This document shows, piece by piece, positions 8,191 to 17,263 of a stretch of DNA of 64,000 nt. The DNA comes from JBMYZL01 sp965661765 (GTDB lineage: Bacteria > Bacteroidota > Bacteroidia > Flavobacteriales_D > Sanyastnellaceae). Within the stretch, counting starts at the first letter, position 1; each line of letters starts with the position of its first letter. The position numbers were made by a program, and so were the translations under genes. The stretch is from positions 1 through 64,000 of the forward strand of contig CBFIFE010000007.1 of the NCBI GenBank assembly GCA_965661765.1, in the 5' to 3' direction. The notes beneath the pieces are model-generated. The model had not been told where the DNA came from, did not search any database, and saw nothing but the letters and a program-made list of their open reading frames with translations.

Positions 8191-8748
8191 ATGAAATTCT
8201 TCAAAACTGCATGGGCATTTGCCGCCCTTTCCATCAGCCTCACCATGACCGCACAAACTCCTTCCTTCTACGACTTGCAAGCGAACACCCTCGAGGGAGA
8301 ATCCTTCGACTTCGAAAGCCTCAAGGGCAAGCGCGTGCTCATTGTGAACACCGCTTCCAAGTGCGGATTCACGCCCCAATACGCGGAGTTGGAAGCCTTG
8401 CAGCAATCCCATGGCGGAGAGGATTTCGTGATCCTTGGCTTTCCATGCAACGATTTTGGCAACCAAGAACCTGGATCGGCCGAAGAAATCGCCACCTTTT
8501 GCGAGCGCAATTATGGCGTGTCTTTCAACATGATGGAAAAAGTTCACGTCAAGGGGGACGACATCCATCCTGTGTATGCCTGGCTGACGCAAGCCGATTT
8601 GAATGGCGTGGACAACCACCGTGTGGGTTGGAATTTTCACAAATTCTTGGTGGATGAAAAAGGCCAACTTGTCGCCTCACTGCGTTCTGGCACAGGCCCT
8701 GACTCAAAGGAGGTCGTCAATTTCGCTGCTGGCCTGGCCGTTGAGTGA
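8191..8748 (+). CDS. Glutathione peroxidase family (thioredoxin-dependent type), exported
   Basis: 185 residues from the ATG at 8191, chosen because the family begins there with a signal peptide (about 1-21, ending TMTAQ) and a purine-rich GAAGAGG stretch sits 14-20 bases upstream. Catalytic Cys58 lies in NTASKCGFTP; the FPCNDFGNQEPG signature supplies Gln92, and Trp147 lies in VGWNFHKF, completing the usual active-site set. A cysteine in place of selenocysteine and a second cysteine at 104 (CERNYG) suggest a thioredoxin-dependent two-cysteine peroxidase reducing hydroperoxides. The signal peptide places it in the periplasm. The 3' end overlaps the convergent YgjP-like gene by 45 bases. Confidence 0.93.
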   Translation: MKFFKTAWAFAALSISLTMTAQTPSFYDLQANTLEGESFDFESLKGKRVLIVNTASKCGFTPQYAELEALQQSHGGEDFVILGFPCNDFGNQEPGSAEEIATFCERNYGVSFNMMEKVHVKGDDIHPVYAWLTQADLNGVDNHRVGWNFHKFLVDEKGQLVASLRSGTGPDSKEVVNFAAGLAVE

Positions 8749-9402
8749 GATCCGGGCCAAATCCGCCTTCGCCGCAGCCAGCCGATCTGAACCACCGACC
8801 AAGCGCTTTTCCAAAGCGCGAAAGTCCTTGGAATGGTCAAAATGCACCCAGTGCGCCAACTCGTGACGCACAACGTATCGAATGGATTCCGGCGACGCTT
8901 GGACCAGTTGAGCGTTGAACAGCAAGTCTCCATTTGCCGAACAACTCCCCCATCTTCTCTTCATCTTCCGCAACCGAAATGCACCAGAAGGCCACACGCT
9001 CCTTTCGGGGACGAGTGCATGAAGGTCGGCCTTGGCCAAGGGAATTTCCTTCGAAATGTACCGCTCGAGCAAGGACCTGAAATACCGATCGAGTCGCTCG
9101 GCGGAGTAGGCCCTTGGCGCAACAAGTTGACCTTCGACCACTGCCGGACGGGCCGTTTCTGACAGAACCAATCGGCGGCACTGGCCAAAGAGCACGACCT
9201 CGCCCGGCTCGGGCAGAAGCAAGTGCGATTGTCGGGCGCGCATTTCGGCGGTTTTGGTCTGAATCCACGCCTCTTTCTCCTTGAGAATGGCCTTGAGCAC
9301 GACTTCGGTCATCCGCCGAGGACAGCGGACCACCACCTCGTCGCCTGACCTCACCTCAATCGAAACGGTTCGGCGGTCGGAGCGAATCGTGCGAATTCTC
9401 AT
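8704..9402 (-). CDS. YgjP/DUF45-like zinc metallopeptidase domain protein
   Basis: 232 residues from the ATG at 9402; an upstream extension is open but lacks family similarity, and a promoter-like box lies 5 bases before this ATG. The WGSCS motif (151-155) and HELAHWVHFDHSKDF (H180, E181, H184, third ligand H190) are diagnostic of the YgjP-like, WLM/SprT-related metallopeptidase family, with the usual N-terminal beta domain containing VVVRCPRRM. No signal peptide, so cytoplasmic. The physiological substrate of the family is not established. Convergent with gpx (45-base overlap) and divergent from the M14 peptidase, with only 42 bases between the two starts. Confidence 0.9.
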   Translation of the reverse strand: MRIRTIRSDRRTVSIEVRSGDEVVVRCPRRMTEVVLKAILKEKEAWIQTKTAEMRARQSHLLLPEPGEVVLFGQCRRLVLSETARPAVVEGQLVAPRAYSAERLDRYFRSLLERYISKEIPLAKADLHALVPERSVWPSGAFRLRKMKRRWGSCSANGDLLFNAQLVQASPESIRYVVRHELAHWVHFDHSKDFRALEKRLVGGSDRLAAAKADLARISLNGQASSEIDDLL

Positions 9403-9407
9403 CGACG

Positions 9408-9440
9408 CAAAAATGCATCGGAAGTTGTGAAGTAATTTGG
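9408..9440. promoter_or_regulatory. Overlapping divergent promoter candidates with near-consensus -7 boxes
   Basis: CATTTTTG on the minus strand (9408-9415), 5 bases before the YgjP-like ATG, and TAATTTGG on the plus strand (9433-9440), 4 bases before the M14 ATG. Each differs by one base from the TAnnTTTG consensus. With 42 bases between the two starts there is little room for any other promoter, and both transcripts would be leaderless or nearly so. Confidence 0.4.
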
Positions 9441-9444
9441 CCCC

Positions 9445-11940
9445 ATGCATTTTCCTGCTTTGTCATTCCTTTGGGTTGTGCTGCTGTTGGGATCCGCCAG
9501 TTTGGCGCGTGTTTCAGGCCAAACCGACCCCACCGACTTCCTCGGCCGCACACCTGGGGAGGCATTCACCCCGCACCACCGGCTCGTCGATTATTGCGAG
9601 CATGTCGCCGCTGCGAGCCCCGTCGCCGAACTGATCGAATATGGAACGACACCGGAAGGTCGTCCGCTCCAAGTTTTGGTTTTCAGTTCACCGCAAAACC
9701 TGGCCTCCCTCGAAGCCCTGCGCTTGCGGCACCTGGATGCTTCGTCTGAGGCCGATCTTGGGGTTGTCTGGTTGAGCTACGACGTTCACGGCAATGAAGC
9801 CGTTTGCACGGAAGCGGCCATCGAAATCATCGGTCGCCTGGCGGCACAAGAAGAGCCTGTGAATGTTTGGCTTGAAGATCTGATCATCCTCATTGACCCT
9901 TGCCTCAATCCCGATGGGCACGAGCGCTACGTTCAGTTTTTTCAGCGGGAAGCCAGCAGCATGCCCAATGCCGATCCATTCAGTTCGGAACACAATGAAC
10001 CTTGGCCCGGCGGACGATACAACCATTACTTGTTCGACTTGAACCGCGATTGGGCCTGGCTCACCCAAGTGGAAAGCCAATCTCGGTGGGACCTCTATCG
10101 CAGATGGATGCCCCACGTCCATGGCGATTTCCACGAAATGGGCTACAACAGCCCCTATTACTTCCCCCCTGCCGTGGAGCCGTACCACGAGGTCATCACG
10201 GAGTGGCAACGGGCGTTTCAATGGGAAATCGGACAAGCCACTGCTGCCAATTTCGATCGACGTGGAGAGACTTATTACACAGACGAAGATTTCGACCTGT
10301 TCTACCCGAGTTACGGCGACACCTATCCGATGTACCATGGCGCCATTGGCATGACCTACGAGCAAGGCGGCAGCGGTGGTGCGGGTTTGCTGGTCGAACG
10401 CGCGGATGGCAGCCTGCTGTCTCTCGCCCATCGCATTGAGAATCACGTCGAGGGCAGTTGGACTTTGCTGGAAACTGCACATCGGTTGCGGGGACAGTTG
10501 GTGACAGAATTCAGAGAATACCAGCGGGTGAATGTCGCAGGAGAAGGCCTACCATACGCCGGGTATCTGATTCCTTCGGCTGACCAAGAGGACCTGCTCC
10601 CCGAGCTGCTCCGCTTCTTTGACTTGCACCAAATCCAAGCGCAACAAGTCGGTGCTTCGTCCAACCGGAGCATCCTCGGACACAATTACACAACCGGCTT
10701 CCAGGAAGATGTCATGCCCGAGGCTGGCGACATTTGGATTCCCAGTGCTGGCCAGCATGCCCGCTTCCTGTCTGTGCTGATGGACCCAGCCCCCAAGTTG
10801 TCCGACTCGCTCACCTATGACATCACCGCTTGGGCCCTCCCCTACGCTCACGGACTTCAGGCCTTCGCTTGCATGGACCCCCCGTTGCGCCTGCAAGAAC
10901 TGCGCGAAGCTTCTCCTGCTTCGGCGGACTTGCCCAGTGCAGATTACGGTTGGATGTTGCCGGCAACGGGGCCCAAACTCGGACGCGTCCTTGCCGCTGC
11001 TTTCGCCGAAGGACTCACCCCCAGGATGGCGCAAAAAGACATCGCTTGGGAGGGAGGATTGCAATGCCCTCGCGGCACACCCATGTTTTTGATTGGAGAT
11101 CATCCCCATGTCGATTTGGCGTTGAAACTGCAGCGTGTTTTGGCGGAAAGTGGGGGCACGGCGATGGCCATCCCCGGCGGGATGACCCCGGTGGGTCCTG
11201 ACTTGGGTTCAGAGCATGTCCGCACCCTTCGCGCCCCGCGCATCGGCCTGGCAACAGGAGAAGGTGTTTCAGCCACATCCATGGGCGCGGTTTGGTGGCA
11301 TTTGGAGTCCCAGCTGCACTACCCCGTGACCCGCATCCATTGGGATGACGTGGACGCGGACGCTCTGGATGAGTTGGATGTTTTTGTTCTGCCTGGCGGC
11401 TGGTATGATGCGAGTGCCGATGCATTCGATGCCCTCTCGGCGTTCTCCCGTGAAGGGGGGTGGGTTGTGAGCATGGGCAACGGGACAGACGGCTTGTTGC
11501 GCGCCACCAACCGTGGCACTCCTGTGGGCTTGGAGGCAGAAGAAGAAACCTTCGTCGCACTTGAAGATCAGCAGCGCCAGCGGGCACGCGGACGGATTGA
11601 AGGAGCGGTTTATGTGACCGAAACCGACCCAAGTCACCCCTTGGTATGGGCATCTCCAGGTCCTGTCTTCACCCTTCAAAACAGCAATCGGCGTCAGAAC
11701 GCAAACCTGAACGGCGGCCAGCCGGCCGTGTGGATTCAGGAAAATGATGAACCACTTGCTGGGTTTGCCGGCGATCGTTTGACCCCTGTGCCGGAAGACC
11801 TTTGGGTGGCAGGATCCCTCAGAAATGGTGCAGGTGGCTTTTTGTGTTTTTCCGATGACCCACTTTTCCGCGGTTTTTGGACTTCTGGCCAAACCTTGTT
11901 CAATCAAGCCATTTTCGTCGCACCTTCGTTTTTGGAATGA
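9445..11940 (+). CDS. M14 family zinc carboxypeptidase with C-terminal GATase-like domain, secreted
   Basis: 831 residues with a signal peptide (about 1-25, ending RVSGQ). The M14 catalytic domain spans about 35-350: zinc ligands H115 and E118 in YDVHGNEAV, a third histidine in HVHGDFHEMG (about 226-230), substrate-binding FDLNRDW (about 197-203) and the catalytic glutamate in MTYEQGG (E306). A linker precedes a C-terminal domain (about 580-740) with VFVLPGGWYD and GGWVVSMGNG, resembling the class I glutamine-amidotransferase-like fold but without an obvious catalytic cysteine. This two-domain layout recurs in Bacteroidota carboxypeptidases. Likely periplasmic or exported peptide trimming. 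It overlaps the downstream glycosyltransferase by 4 bases. Confidence 0.93.
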   Translation: MHFPALSFLWVVLLLGSASLARVSGQTDPTDFLGRTPGEAFTPHHRLVDYCEHVAAASPVAELIEYGTTPEGRPLQVLVFSSPQNLASLEALRLRHLDASSEADLGVVWLSYDVHGNEAVCTEAAIEIIGRLAAQEEPVNVWLEDLIILIDPCLNPDGHERYVQFFQREASSMPNADPFSSEHNEPWPGGRYNHYLFDLNRDWAWLTQVESQSRWDLYRRWMPHVHGDFHEMGYNSPYYFPPAVEPYHEVITEWQRAFQWEIGQATAANFDRRGETYYTDEDFDLFYPSYGDTYPMYHGAIGMTYEQGGSGGAGLLVERADGSLLSLAHRIENHVEGSWTLLETAHRLRGQLVTEFREYQRVNVAGEGLPYAGYLIPSADQEDLLPELLRFFDLHQIQAQQVGASSNRSILGHNYTTGFQEDVMPEAGDIWIPSAGQHARFLSVLMDPAPKLSDSLTYDITAWALPYAHGLQAFACMDPPLRLQELREASPASADLPSADYGWMLPATGPKLGRVLAAAFAEGLTPRMAQKDIAWEGGLQCPRGTPMFLIGDHPHVDLALKLQRVLAESGGTAMAIPGGMTPVGPDLGSEHVRTLRAPRIGLATGEGVSATSMGAVWWHLESQLHYPVTRIHWDDVDADALDELDVFVLPGGWYDASADAFDALSAFSREGGWVVSMGNGTDGLLRATNRGTPVGLEAEEETFVALEDQQRQRARGRIEGAVYVTETDPSHPLVWASPGPVFTLQNSNRRQNANLNGGQPAVWIQENDEPLAGFAGDRLTPVPEDLWVAGSLRNGAGGFLCFSDDPLFRGFWTSGQTLFNQAIFVAPSFLE

Positions 11941-12956
11941 ATCCGCTCGTCACCGCAATCATCCCCTGCAAGGACGTCGCTGACTACGTCACCCGAGCCC
12001 TCGACAGCCTGCTTGCGGTGCGAGAGGACATCGCGCTTGTGGTCTGTGTGGACAACGTCTCCTCGGACAACACCGTTGAGGTCATCAAAGCATGGGCCCT
12101 TGCTCATCCCGATTTCCCGGTCCTCCAAGTGTCTGAACAAACGCCGAAGGCCATGGCCGCTCGATTCCGAGGTTTGGCACATGTGCAGACACCACTGGTT
12201 CACTTCTTGGATGCCGACGATGAAATCTCTCCTGAAGGTTGGAATGCCCAAATCTCCAGGTACCGCGCATGTCCCCAAGCCGATCAAGAACGGACGATTT
12301 GGGTCAGCGGCATCATTTGGCAATCCCTCGATGGCCGGCGCGTGGAGGACCCTGCATATGAGGGCGACCCCAGAATCGGCTTGATGCGGGGAGAGAAGGG
12401 CATGACCTCCGCCATGGTTTGGCCGGCGGCAGTTCTTGAAGCTGCGCGTCAACGAATCAACAAACGCTGGTGGATTTACGCCCAGGGTTCCGATGAGTAC
12501 CGCTTGCTGTTCGAATGCCTGAAAGCAGGCGCTCGAATCGAGGTTTACAGCCCTGCTGGCGCTGTTTGTTACGATCGGGCCAGCGGCCGAATCAATCAAA
12601 CCAGCCACGTCTTCGTCCAGGCGGCCCACAGCCTCTTGCGCGCAGACATGCATGAGACCTTTCGGCGGGAAATGGACACCGATGCGGACCGCTTTGCGTG
12701 TGACCAAGCCTTGCTCATCAGCCTGATGCACCTCTCCAAACACGCCATGTACCTGGCCACCGCCATGTACCGGAAGCACATTCCAGGTTTTGTCCCCAAG
12801 CCCGACCGTGCCGTGCCTTTCGCGTATGTCCTGCTGCTTCGGGTTTTGGGCTTTGAAATCGCCAACAAAATCACTTGGATCATCGTCGGTTTGCCGCCAT
12901 GGCTGCGCAAACCCACGCGCATTTTCAGCTATCCAGCACGAAAACGCCGACCTTGA
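11937..12956 (+). CDS. Glycosyltransferase family 2 protein
   Basis: 339 residues from the ATG at 11937, which overlaps the stop of the M14 gene (ATGA). The N terminus TAIIPCKDVADYVTRALDSL with VVCVDNVSSDNT is the nucleotide-sugar-binding start of a GT-A fold, and VHFLDADDEIS is the DxD motif region that binds the divalent metal and sugar nucleotide. The C terminus has a weakly hydrophobic stretch (VLLLRVLGFEIANK) that may contact the membrane. Acceptor and sugar cannot be told from sequence. Ends 15 bases from the convergent WYL regulator. Confidence 0.88.
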   Translation: MNPLVTAIIPCKDVADYVTRALDSLLAVREDIALVVCVDNVSSDNTVEVIKAWALAHPDFPVLQVSEQTPKAMAARFRGLAHVQTPLVHFLDADDEISPEGWNAQISRYRACPQADQERTIWVSGIIWQSLDGRRVEDPAYEGDPRIGLMRGEKGMTSAMVWPAAVLEAARQRINKRWWIYAQGSDEYRLLFECLKAGARIEVYSPAGAVCYDRASGRINQTSHVFVQAAHSLLRADMHETFRREMDTDADRFACDQALLISLMHLSKHAMYLATAMYRKHIPGFVPKPDRAVPFAYVLLLRVLGFEIANKITWIIVGLPPWLRKPTRIFSYPARKRRP

Positions 12957-12971
12957 TTTGGCCATTTTCCA

Positions 12972-14090
12972 TCAAGGCCCAAACATCGCGTCGTAGGCGC
13001 GAGGCCAAACCCCCATCAAGTCCCGAATTTCATTCCTCATTTCCAGTGGCTCCAGCAGTTGAGCGTCCCTGGCTTCTGCGAGCACCGCCGATCGCAACGC
13101 ATCGTCTGCGACAAGGAGAAAGGTGAAAATTTGACCGCCGGCAGCGGCTTCCACCCGAGGGGATTGTGAGGCGTGCCATGGTCGAAATTGCAGCTGTTGT
13201 GCGCGCGGCTGTGAAAACCAAATCCGCACTTCTTCCGGCGTTGCATTCCATTCTCGAAAGGTGGACCACTCTCCTGGGCGGACAGCGAATCGATGGGCGC
13301 ACCATTGGGGCCAACTGCGTCCTTGATGCGTCCCCTTGAAATGATCCGCATCGGACATGTGTTCAATGGTTTCGATTTCCAACCAGTCCAACACACGCAT
13401 CACCAACATGGGTTCTCCGTTCTCATCAATCCGCCGCTCCATGCCACAGACAACGTCCGTGTCCCGGCCCGAATGCAAGTGCTCCGGGAGGTAGGAAATG
13501 GCTGTTCCATCTTTCAATCGCAACGCGTGCCAGTCCCCAAGATGAAGCCCATCCCGGATGTGCTCGAGCACCGCCACACTGGGGAATCGGTGCGGTTGTC
13601 CGATGCTCCAACCTTGTGCTTCCGTCTGATTCCGCCGAGCTTTCAAACTGTTCGCATCCAAGTGAAAGCTGTGCCGGAGCAAGGCCAAGGCCCACGGCAA
13701 CCATTTGGTTCCCTCATTTCCCGCAAAACGATCACAAATCTCCAGGGCGCCCGTGAGCTTGGAAGATTCTGCGCCTGTCAGCCCGCCGGCGCGAATGGTC
13801 ATGCCTTCTTGTGCGTAACTGTACCAGGCACGCTTTTTCTCGTGGTACCGAACAATTTTCACACCGAACAAACGCTGCATGTCTTGGATGTCCTTTTCCA
13901 AGGTACGCATGGCAATGGCCTTCGTGCCCGGAATGGCCTCTTTGAGGCGCTTGTTGACCAAATCCAACAAGTCCTGCTTGAAGAACCGCGGCAACGGTTC
14001 GCCCGCGGATCGTTCTGGATCCCGCGCAAAGCACTCGTCCAATACCGCGTAACGCAAGGTGGCCAATCGGCTCGCTGAAGGTGTCGGCAT
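12972..14090 (-). CDS. WYL domain transcriptional regulator
   Basis: 372 residues. The N terminus (about 1-95) is a winged helix-turn-helix (LATLRYAVLDECF, LLDLVNKRLKE, RTLEKDIQDMQ) of the kind heading WYL regulators; the central part holds the WYL module (HALRLKDGTAISYLPEHLH, about 200-225) and the C terminus is the WCX extension (VRIWFSQPRAQQLQF onward). WYL proteins are ligand-responsive repressors or activators, often tied to nucleotide-like signals or defence loci, but no defence genes are seen near this one. A 6-7-6 palindrome just upstream of the start suggests autoregulation. The only close gene on the same strand upstream is the DUF5723 barrel. Confidence 0.88.
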   Translation of the reverse strand: MPTPSASRLATLRYAVLDECFARDPERSAGEPLPRFFKQDLLDLVNKRLKEAIPGTKAIAMRTLEKDIQDMQRLFGVKIVRYHEKKRAWYSYAQEGMTIRAGGLTGAESSKLTGALEICDRFAGNEGTKWLPWALALLRHSFHLDANSLKARRNQTEAQGWSIGQPHRFPSVAVLEHIRDGLHLGDWHALRLKDGTAISYLPEHLHSGRDTDVVCGMERRIDENGEPMLVMRVLDWLEIETIEHMSDADHFKGTHQGRSWPQWCAHRFAVRPGEWSTFREWNATPEEVRIWFSQPRAQQLQFRPWHASQSPRVEAAAGGQIFTFLLVADDALRSAVLAEARDAQLLEPLEMRNEIRDLMGVWPRAYDAMFGP

Positions 14091-14099
14091 CTGCTATAA

Positions 14100-14118
14100 T
14101 TCGCAATTGTTATGCGAA
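14100..14118. promoter_or_regulatory. Palindromic operator candidate upstream of the WYL regulator
   Basis: TTCGCA, 7-base spacer, TGCGAA: perfect 6-base arms. On the minus strand the box TATCTTCG (14115-14122), one base from TAnnTTTG, overlaps one arm, so a bound dimer would cover the -7 element and the expected start of transcription. The WYL start codon lies at 14090, 9 bases beyond the palindrome. Confidence 0.6.
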
Positions 14119-14138
14119 GATAACACTGCGGAGAGGAT

Positions 14139-15662
14139 TCAGCGTCGGCCGCCGGCCATGAAATCTTCGCATGGCACATTGCGTCGACGCTGAGCGCGGT
14201 CAGCTGGACCCTGTCTTTTGTCCTCTTTCAATGGCTTCTTGCCGAAGACCAAATTGAACCCGGTCTGCAAACTGAGCACCTCCGCACGATTGGGCAGAAC
14301 AAAACTCACATCATCTCCCAATTCAAATCGCGTCCAAGGCGTGAGCACCAAATTGTCCGCCGCAACGTACCACTGAAACATACCGAGATTGAGTGCCAGC
14401 CCCACACCCAATGTTGAAAAACCTGCGGAAAAAACATTCCATGCCATGTTCAGGCCAAGCTTGCGGTCCCATTCGTGCCTCAGCCCAAGGTTTGCTTGCC
14501 AATCGGCAAAATCTCCTCCAGCATGTCGACCGGTCCAAGCGCCGTGAAGGCTGGTTTGTGAAGCAGCTGCGTCCCGAAAAATATAAGCTCCTTCCACCGA
14601 AAGCCTGGTGGGCAATCGGCTCGAAAAAGCTTCGGCGGAAGCCACCGGCACCATGGCACTGTCGAATCGCGCCCATTCTCCGGCCAGCCAATCGCCCAAG
14701 GAATCGCCTTCAAAAAAGTCCAGGGCGTCCTCGCCTTCGAGGGTCGGACCCTGGTAAGCAAAAGTGGACGGCTGAAGTTCGTGGGTGCGAAGGTCTTCGC
14801 GCCAATGGATTTGGCCCAAATCCACAACATGCAAACCAACTGTGGCCCGCTCTGACAAAGCCAGCCGCAGCCCAGCATCCATTGACCATCCACGGTTGTC
14901 GCGGTGCAACAAATAGTGCTCCAACGAGTCACCTGTTTGTCCATATGTGTTCAAACCAGAGGAGCGAAATGCACCAGAAGCTGCCAAATTGTAACTGAAA
15001 TCGGTCGCATTTGTGGACCATGCCGCCTGAAAGTCCGTGAGTTCTGCGAACTCCATGCCATAGAGGTGGTTCACCCGAATTCCTGTATTCAAGAAGTCAC
15101 CCCAAGCGCGGTTCCATCCGACTGAATATTCTCGAAAGTGAATCGCGCGCAATCCAAATGCGGACATGTCCAAAACGGATCCCGCAGGGTTGCCATGGAA
15201 AGGAATCTCAAACAGCGCCCCGGGCAAAGTTGCATCTGCCTCCAAGCGCTCACGAATCCGAAATGACCAGATGCTTTCGCCGTGCTCTCCCCCCGAGAAA
15301 CCAAAATTGGCCAACTCCACGGAAGTGCTGGCGCCCAACATGCTCTCCGGCGAAGTGAGCTGTTCCATCAATGGCGCCAGACGAACAATGGTGCCGCCAC
15401 TGGGACCGGGCAAAAACAACCCCTCGGGTTGAAGCAAGGTGTTGTCCAGGCGAAAGGTCAAACTGGACAACCCGGTCATGCCGAGCCACCCTTTCAACTT
15501 GGGGCGGCTGCCAGGAAACAAATCCGTGTGTTGAGGGACTTGCGTCAGACGGGCGGCCGAATTCACATACTGCGCTTGAGCATCTTGCTTCAAGGCAAAA
15601 GCAAGAATGGTGAGGGTGAAAACCATCCACCGACCGGGATGTAGGCTGCCGAACTGTTTCAT
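14139..15662 (-). CDS. DUF5723 family outer-membrane beta-barrel protein
   Basis: 507 residues with a signal peptide (about 1-31, ending DAQAQ) and a long series of alternating strands (LSSLTFRLDNTLL, LANFGFSGGEH, GLRAIHFREYSVGW, DFSYNLAASGAF, RATVGLHVVDLG) as in the DUF5723 barrel family of Bacteroidota. The late MFQWYVAADNLVLTPW strand and a terminal TGFNLVFGKKP strand fit a barrel followed by a short basic tail (KPLKEDKRQGPADRAQRRR), possibly periplasmic. The start overlaps the stop of the upstream lipoprotein by 4 bases, so the two are co-transcribed and may form an outer-membrane complex. Function unknown. Confidence 0.8.
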   Translation of the reverse strand: MKQFGSLHPGRWMVFTLTILAFALKQDAQAQYVNSAARLTQVPQHTDLFPGSRPKLKGWLGMTGLSSLTFRLDNTLLQPEGLFLPGPSGGTIVRLAPLMEQLTSPESMLGASTSVELANFGFSGGEHGESIWSFRIRERLEADATLPGALFEIPFHGNPAGSVLDMSAFGLRAIHFREYSVGWNRAWGDFLNTGIRVNHLYGMEFAELTDFQAAWSTNATDFSYNLAASGAFRSSGLNTYGQTGDSLEHYLLHRDNRGWSMDAGLRLALSERATVGLHVVDLGQIHWREDLRTHELQPSTFAYQGPTLEGEDALDFFEGDSLGDWLAGEWARFDSAMVPVASAEAFSSRLPTRLSVEGAYIFRDAAASQTSLHGAWTGRHAGGDFADWQANLGLRHEWDRKLGLNMAWNVFSAGFSTLGVGLALNLGMFQWYVAADNLVLTPWTRFELGDDVSFVLPNRAEVLSLQTGFNLVFGKKPLKEDKRQGPADRAQRRRNVPCEDFMAGGRR

Positions 15663-17230
15663 TCCTCATTCAAGTTTGCATCGATTTGAATCGCCAAGCC
15701 CAAGCGCAACTTCAAAGCTGCATCCGCTGGGATGAAGACATCTTCCTCACCGACGGCGTTGGGTGTAGACAAAGTGGCTGCCCAAGCCAGATGACGAATG
15801 CCCAGAGGCTGCAAGGTGGCCAATTCTTCCCTGCTGATCGTCCAATCCACCACCTCACTCGCCCCTGCAGGAACGAACGTGAATGCATCGCTGCCCTCGT
15901 ACCATGTGGCCAGGACATTGCGCATTGAATCTTGAAAATTCAGCTCGGGACGCACCGCAACGGGCAGGTCGTTTTGCCACAGGGCCCGCAAAGTGATCGA
16001 AGAAACATCCTCCCAAGAGAGGCGATTCTCGAAGTTTTCCGAGAAAATTTGGTCCAAATCCAAAGCCATCGTATCGCGGAAGGCGTAATCGCTCAACCAA
16101 CCCTCCAGCGGCAAGACCAGTCGGCCCACCACCCGAATCGGCGCATCCGCTGTGACGAATCCACTGCCGCCTGTCCCTGACGTGGTGAGGTGACCAGAGA
16201 GCGTCATCGAGGCCGGCGAACTCTCCAGGATGGCGGTGATGGTCGGCGTGGTTCCGTCGTTGTTCAAGACATGGGACCACTCCCCCGGCATGACATTCAT
16301 CAGGTTCGTCGCTGCGGGGATGGGCGGGATGTTGGTGATTTGGTCTCCGGCAATGACCGCCTCCCCCACGGCAGTTGAATAGGATGCGGAAGAGATGACC
16401 GGTTGGATCGACAGCCCTACGCCGTTGGTGGCCTCGAGTTCCAAACGGGGTGCAGAGACGTGAACCACACCTGGCTCCAATCCATCGAGGGCCGAAAGGG
16501 GCAACTCTTGATCGAAACTGCCAAACGTTCCGCTGGCCCAAGCCCCGACTGCCCAATCGATTGATTCCAAACCAAATGACATCGAAATGGAGATCACATC
16601 GCCTGCAGAAAATCCGGATGCGCTGGACTCCAAACTCAAGTTCATGCCCAACCCTGCGTTGCCATCTTCTGTCCATGTCACACCGGAAAGTCCGATGTTT
16701 TCCGCCCCGGACCCAACGCCGAAGGCGAAGGGAACGCCAGCGACAGTCCACTCCTCGATGGCCACCTGCAACAGCAAATCCACAGGCACATCGCCACTGG
16801 TTTCGACTCCCAAACTTCCAAAGGCAACAAACAATGAGTCCAACACCAAACCATTGGGCAGCGCAAAATCAATGTTCAAGGGAACTTCCAACGCTGTCCC
16901 TGGGGGCACATCTGTGGGAATGATGATGTCTTGGGACCAGGTTTGGTCTGCCACAGACAACCAATGGTTCGCGGTAGTGTCCACGATCTCAAACGTCTCA
17001 TAAATCGCCAAGCCCCCGCTGCCTGTGACCTCCGAAGAAATGCCAGCAGAATCGAGCCAAACCAGGGCCTCTTCCGCCGTCACAACCACCTCGCCCACAG
17101 GAATGGCAAAGGCCGGTGACCATGCACCAGATGCCACCAAGCCATCGGGGCGGAGGTCAAATGTTTCTTCAACGCAGCCCGTCAGCACGAGACATCCGAG
17201 CAATGCACAAAGATTCTGGAATCTGTTCAT
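15659..17230 (-). CDS. Large lipoprotein of unknown function
   Basis: 523 residues from the ATG at 17230 (a GTG one codon upstream is also possible). The N terminus is a lipoprotein signal with lipobox LVLTGC; Cys19 would be lipidated. The remainder is rich in beta-strand-like segments with repeated small hydrophobic and acidic residues (LALPNGLVLDSLFVAFG-type patterns) and no catalytic motif; it resembles long extracellular beta-sandwich lipoproteins that accompany barrels in Bacteroidota. I do not recognise a named domain. Its stop overlaps the DUF5723 start, arguing for a shared function on the cell surface. Confidence 0.75.
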   Translation of the reverse strand: MNRFQNLCALLGCLVLTGCVEETFDLRPDGLVASGAWSPAFAIPVGEVVVTAEEALVWLDSAGISSEVTGSGGLAIYETFEIVDTTANHWLSVADQTWSQDIIIPTDVPPGTALEVPLNIDFALPNGLVLDSLFVAFGSLGVETSGDVPVDLLLQVAIEEWTVAGVPFAFGVGSGAENIGLSGVTWTEDGNAGLGMNLSLESSASGFSAGDVISISMSFGLESIDWAVGAWASGTFGSFDQELPLSALDGLEPGVVHVSAPRLELEATNGVGLSIQPVISSASYSTAVGEAVIAGDQITNIPPIPAATNLMNVMPGEWSHVLNNDGTTPTITAILESSPASMTLSGHLTTSGTGGSGFVTADAPIRVVGRLVLPLEGWLSDYAFRDTMALDLDQIFSENFENRLSWEDVSSITLRALWQNDLPVAVRPELNFQDSMRNVLATWYEGSDAFTFVPAGASEVVDWTISREELATLQPLGIRHLAWAATLSTPNAVGEEDVFIPADAALKLRLGLAIQIDANLNEE

Positions 17231-17263
17231 CACCGGAAGAGTACGACAAAAACGCCCAAATTG

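Noticed and set aside
11904..12965. Minus-strand frame of 353 codons opposite the glycosyltransferase
   Set aside because: No recognisable domain, while the plus strand has the GT-A motifs and the ATGA overlap with the M14 gene.
12972..14090. WYL regulator as a marker of a phage-defence island
   Set aside because: No restriction, BREX, CBASS, toxin-antitoxin or retron genes lie within reach on either side.
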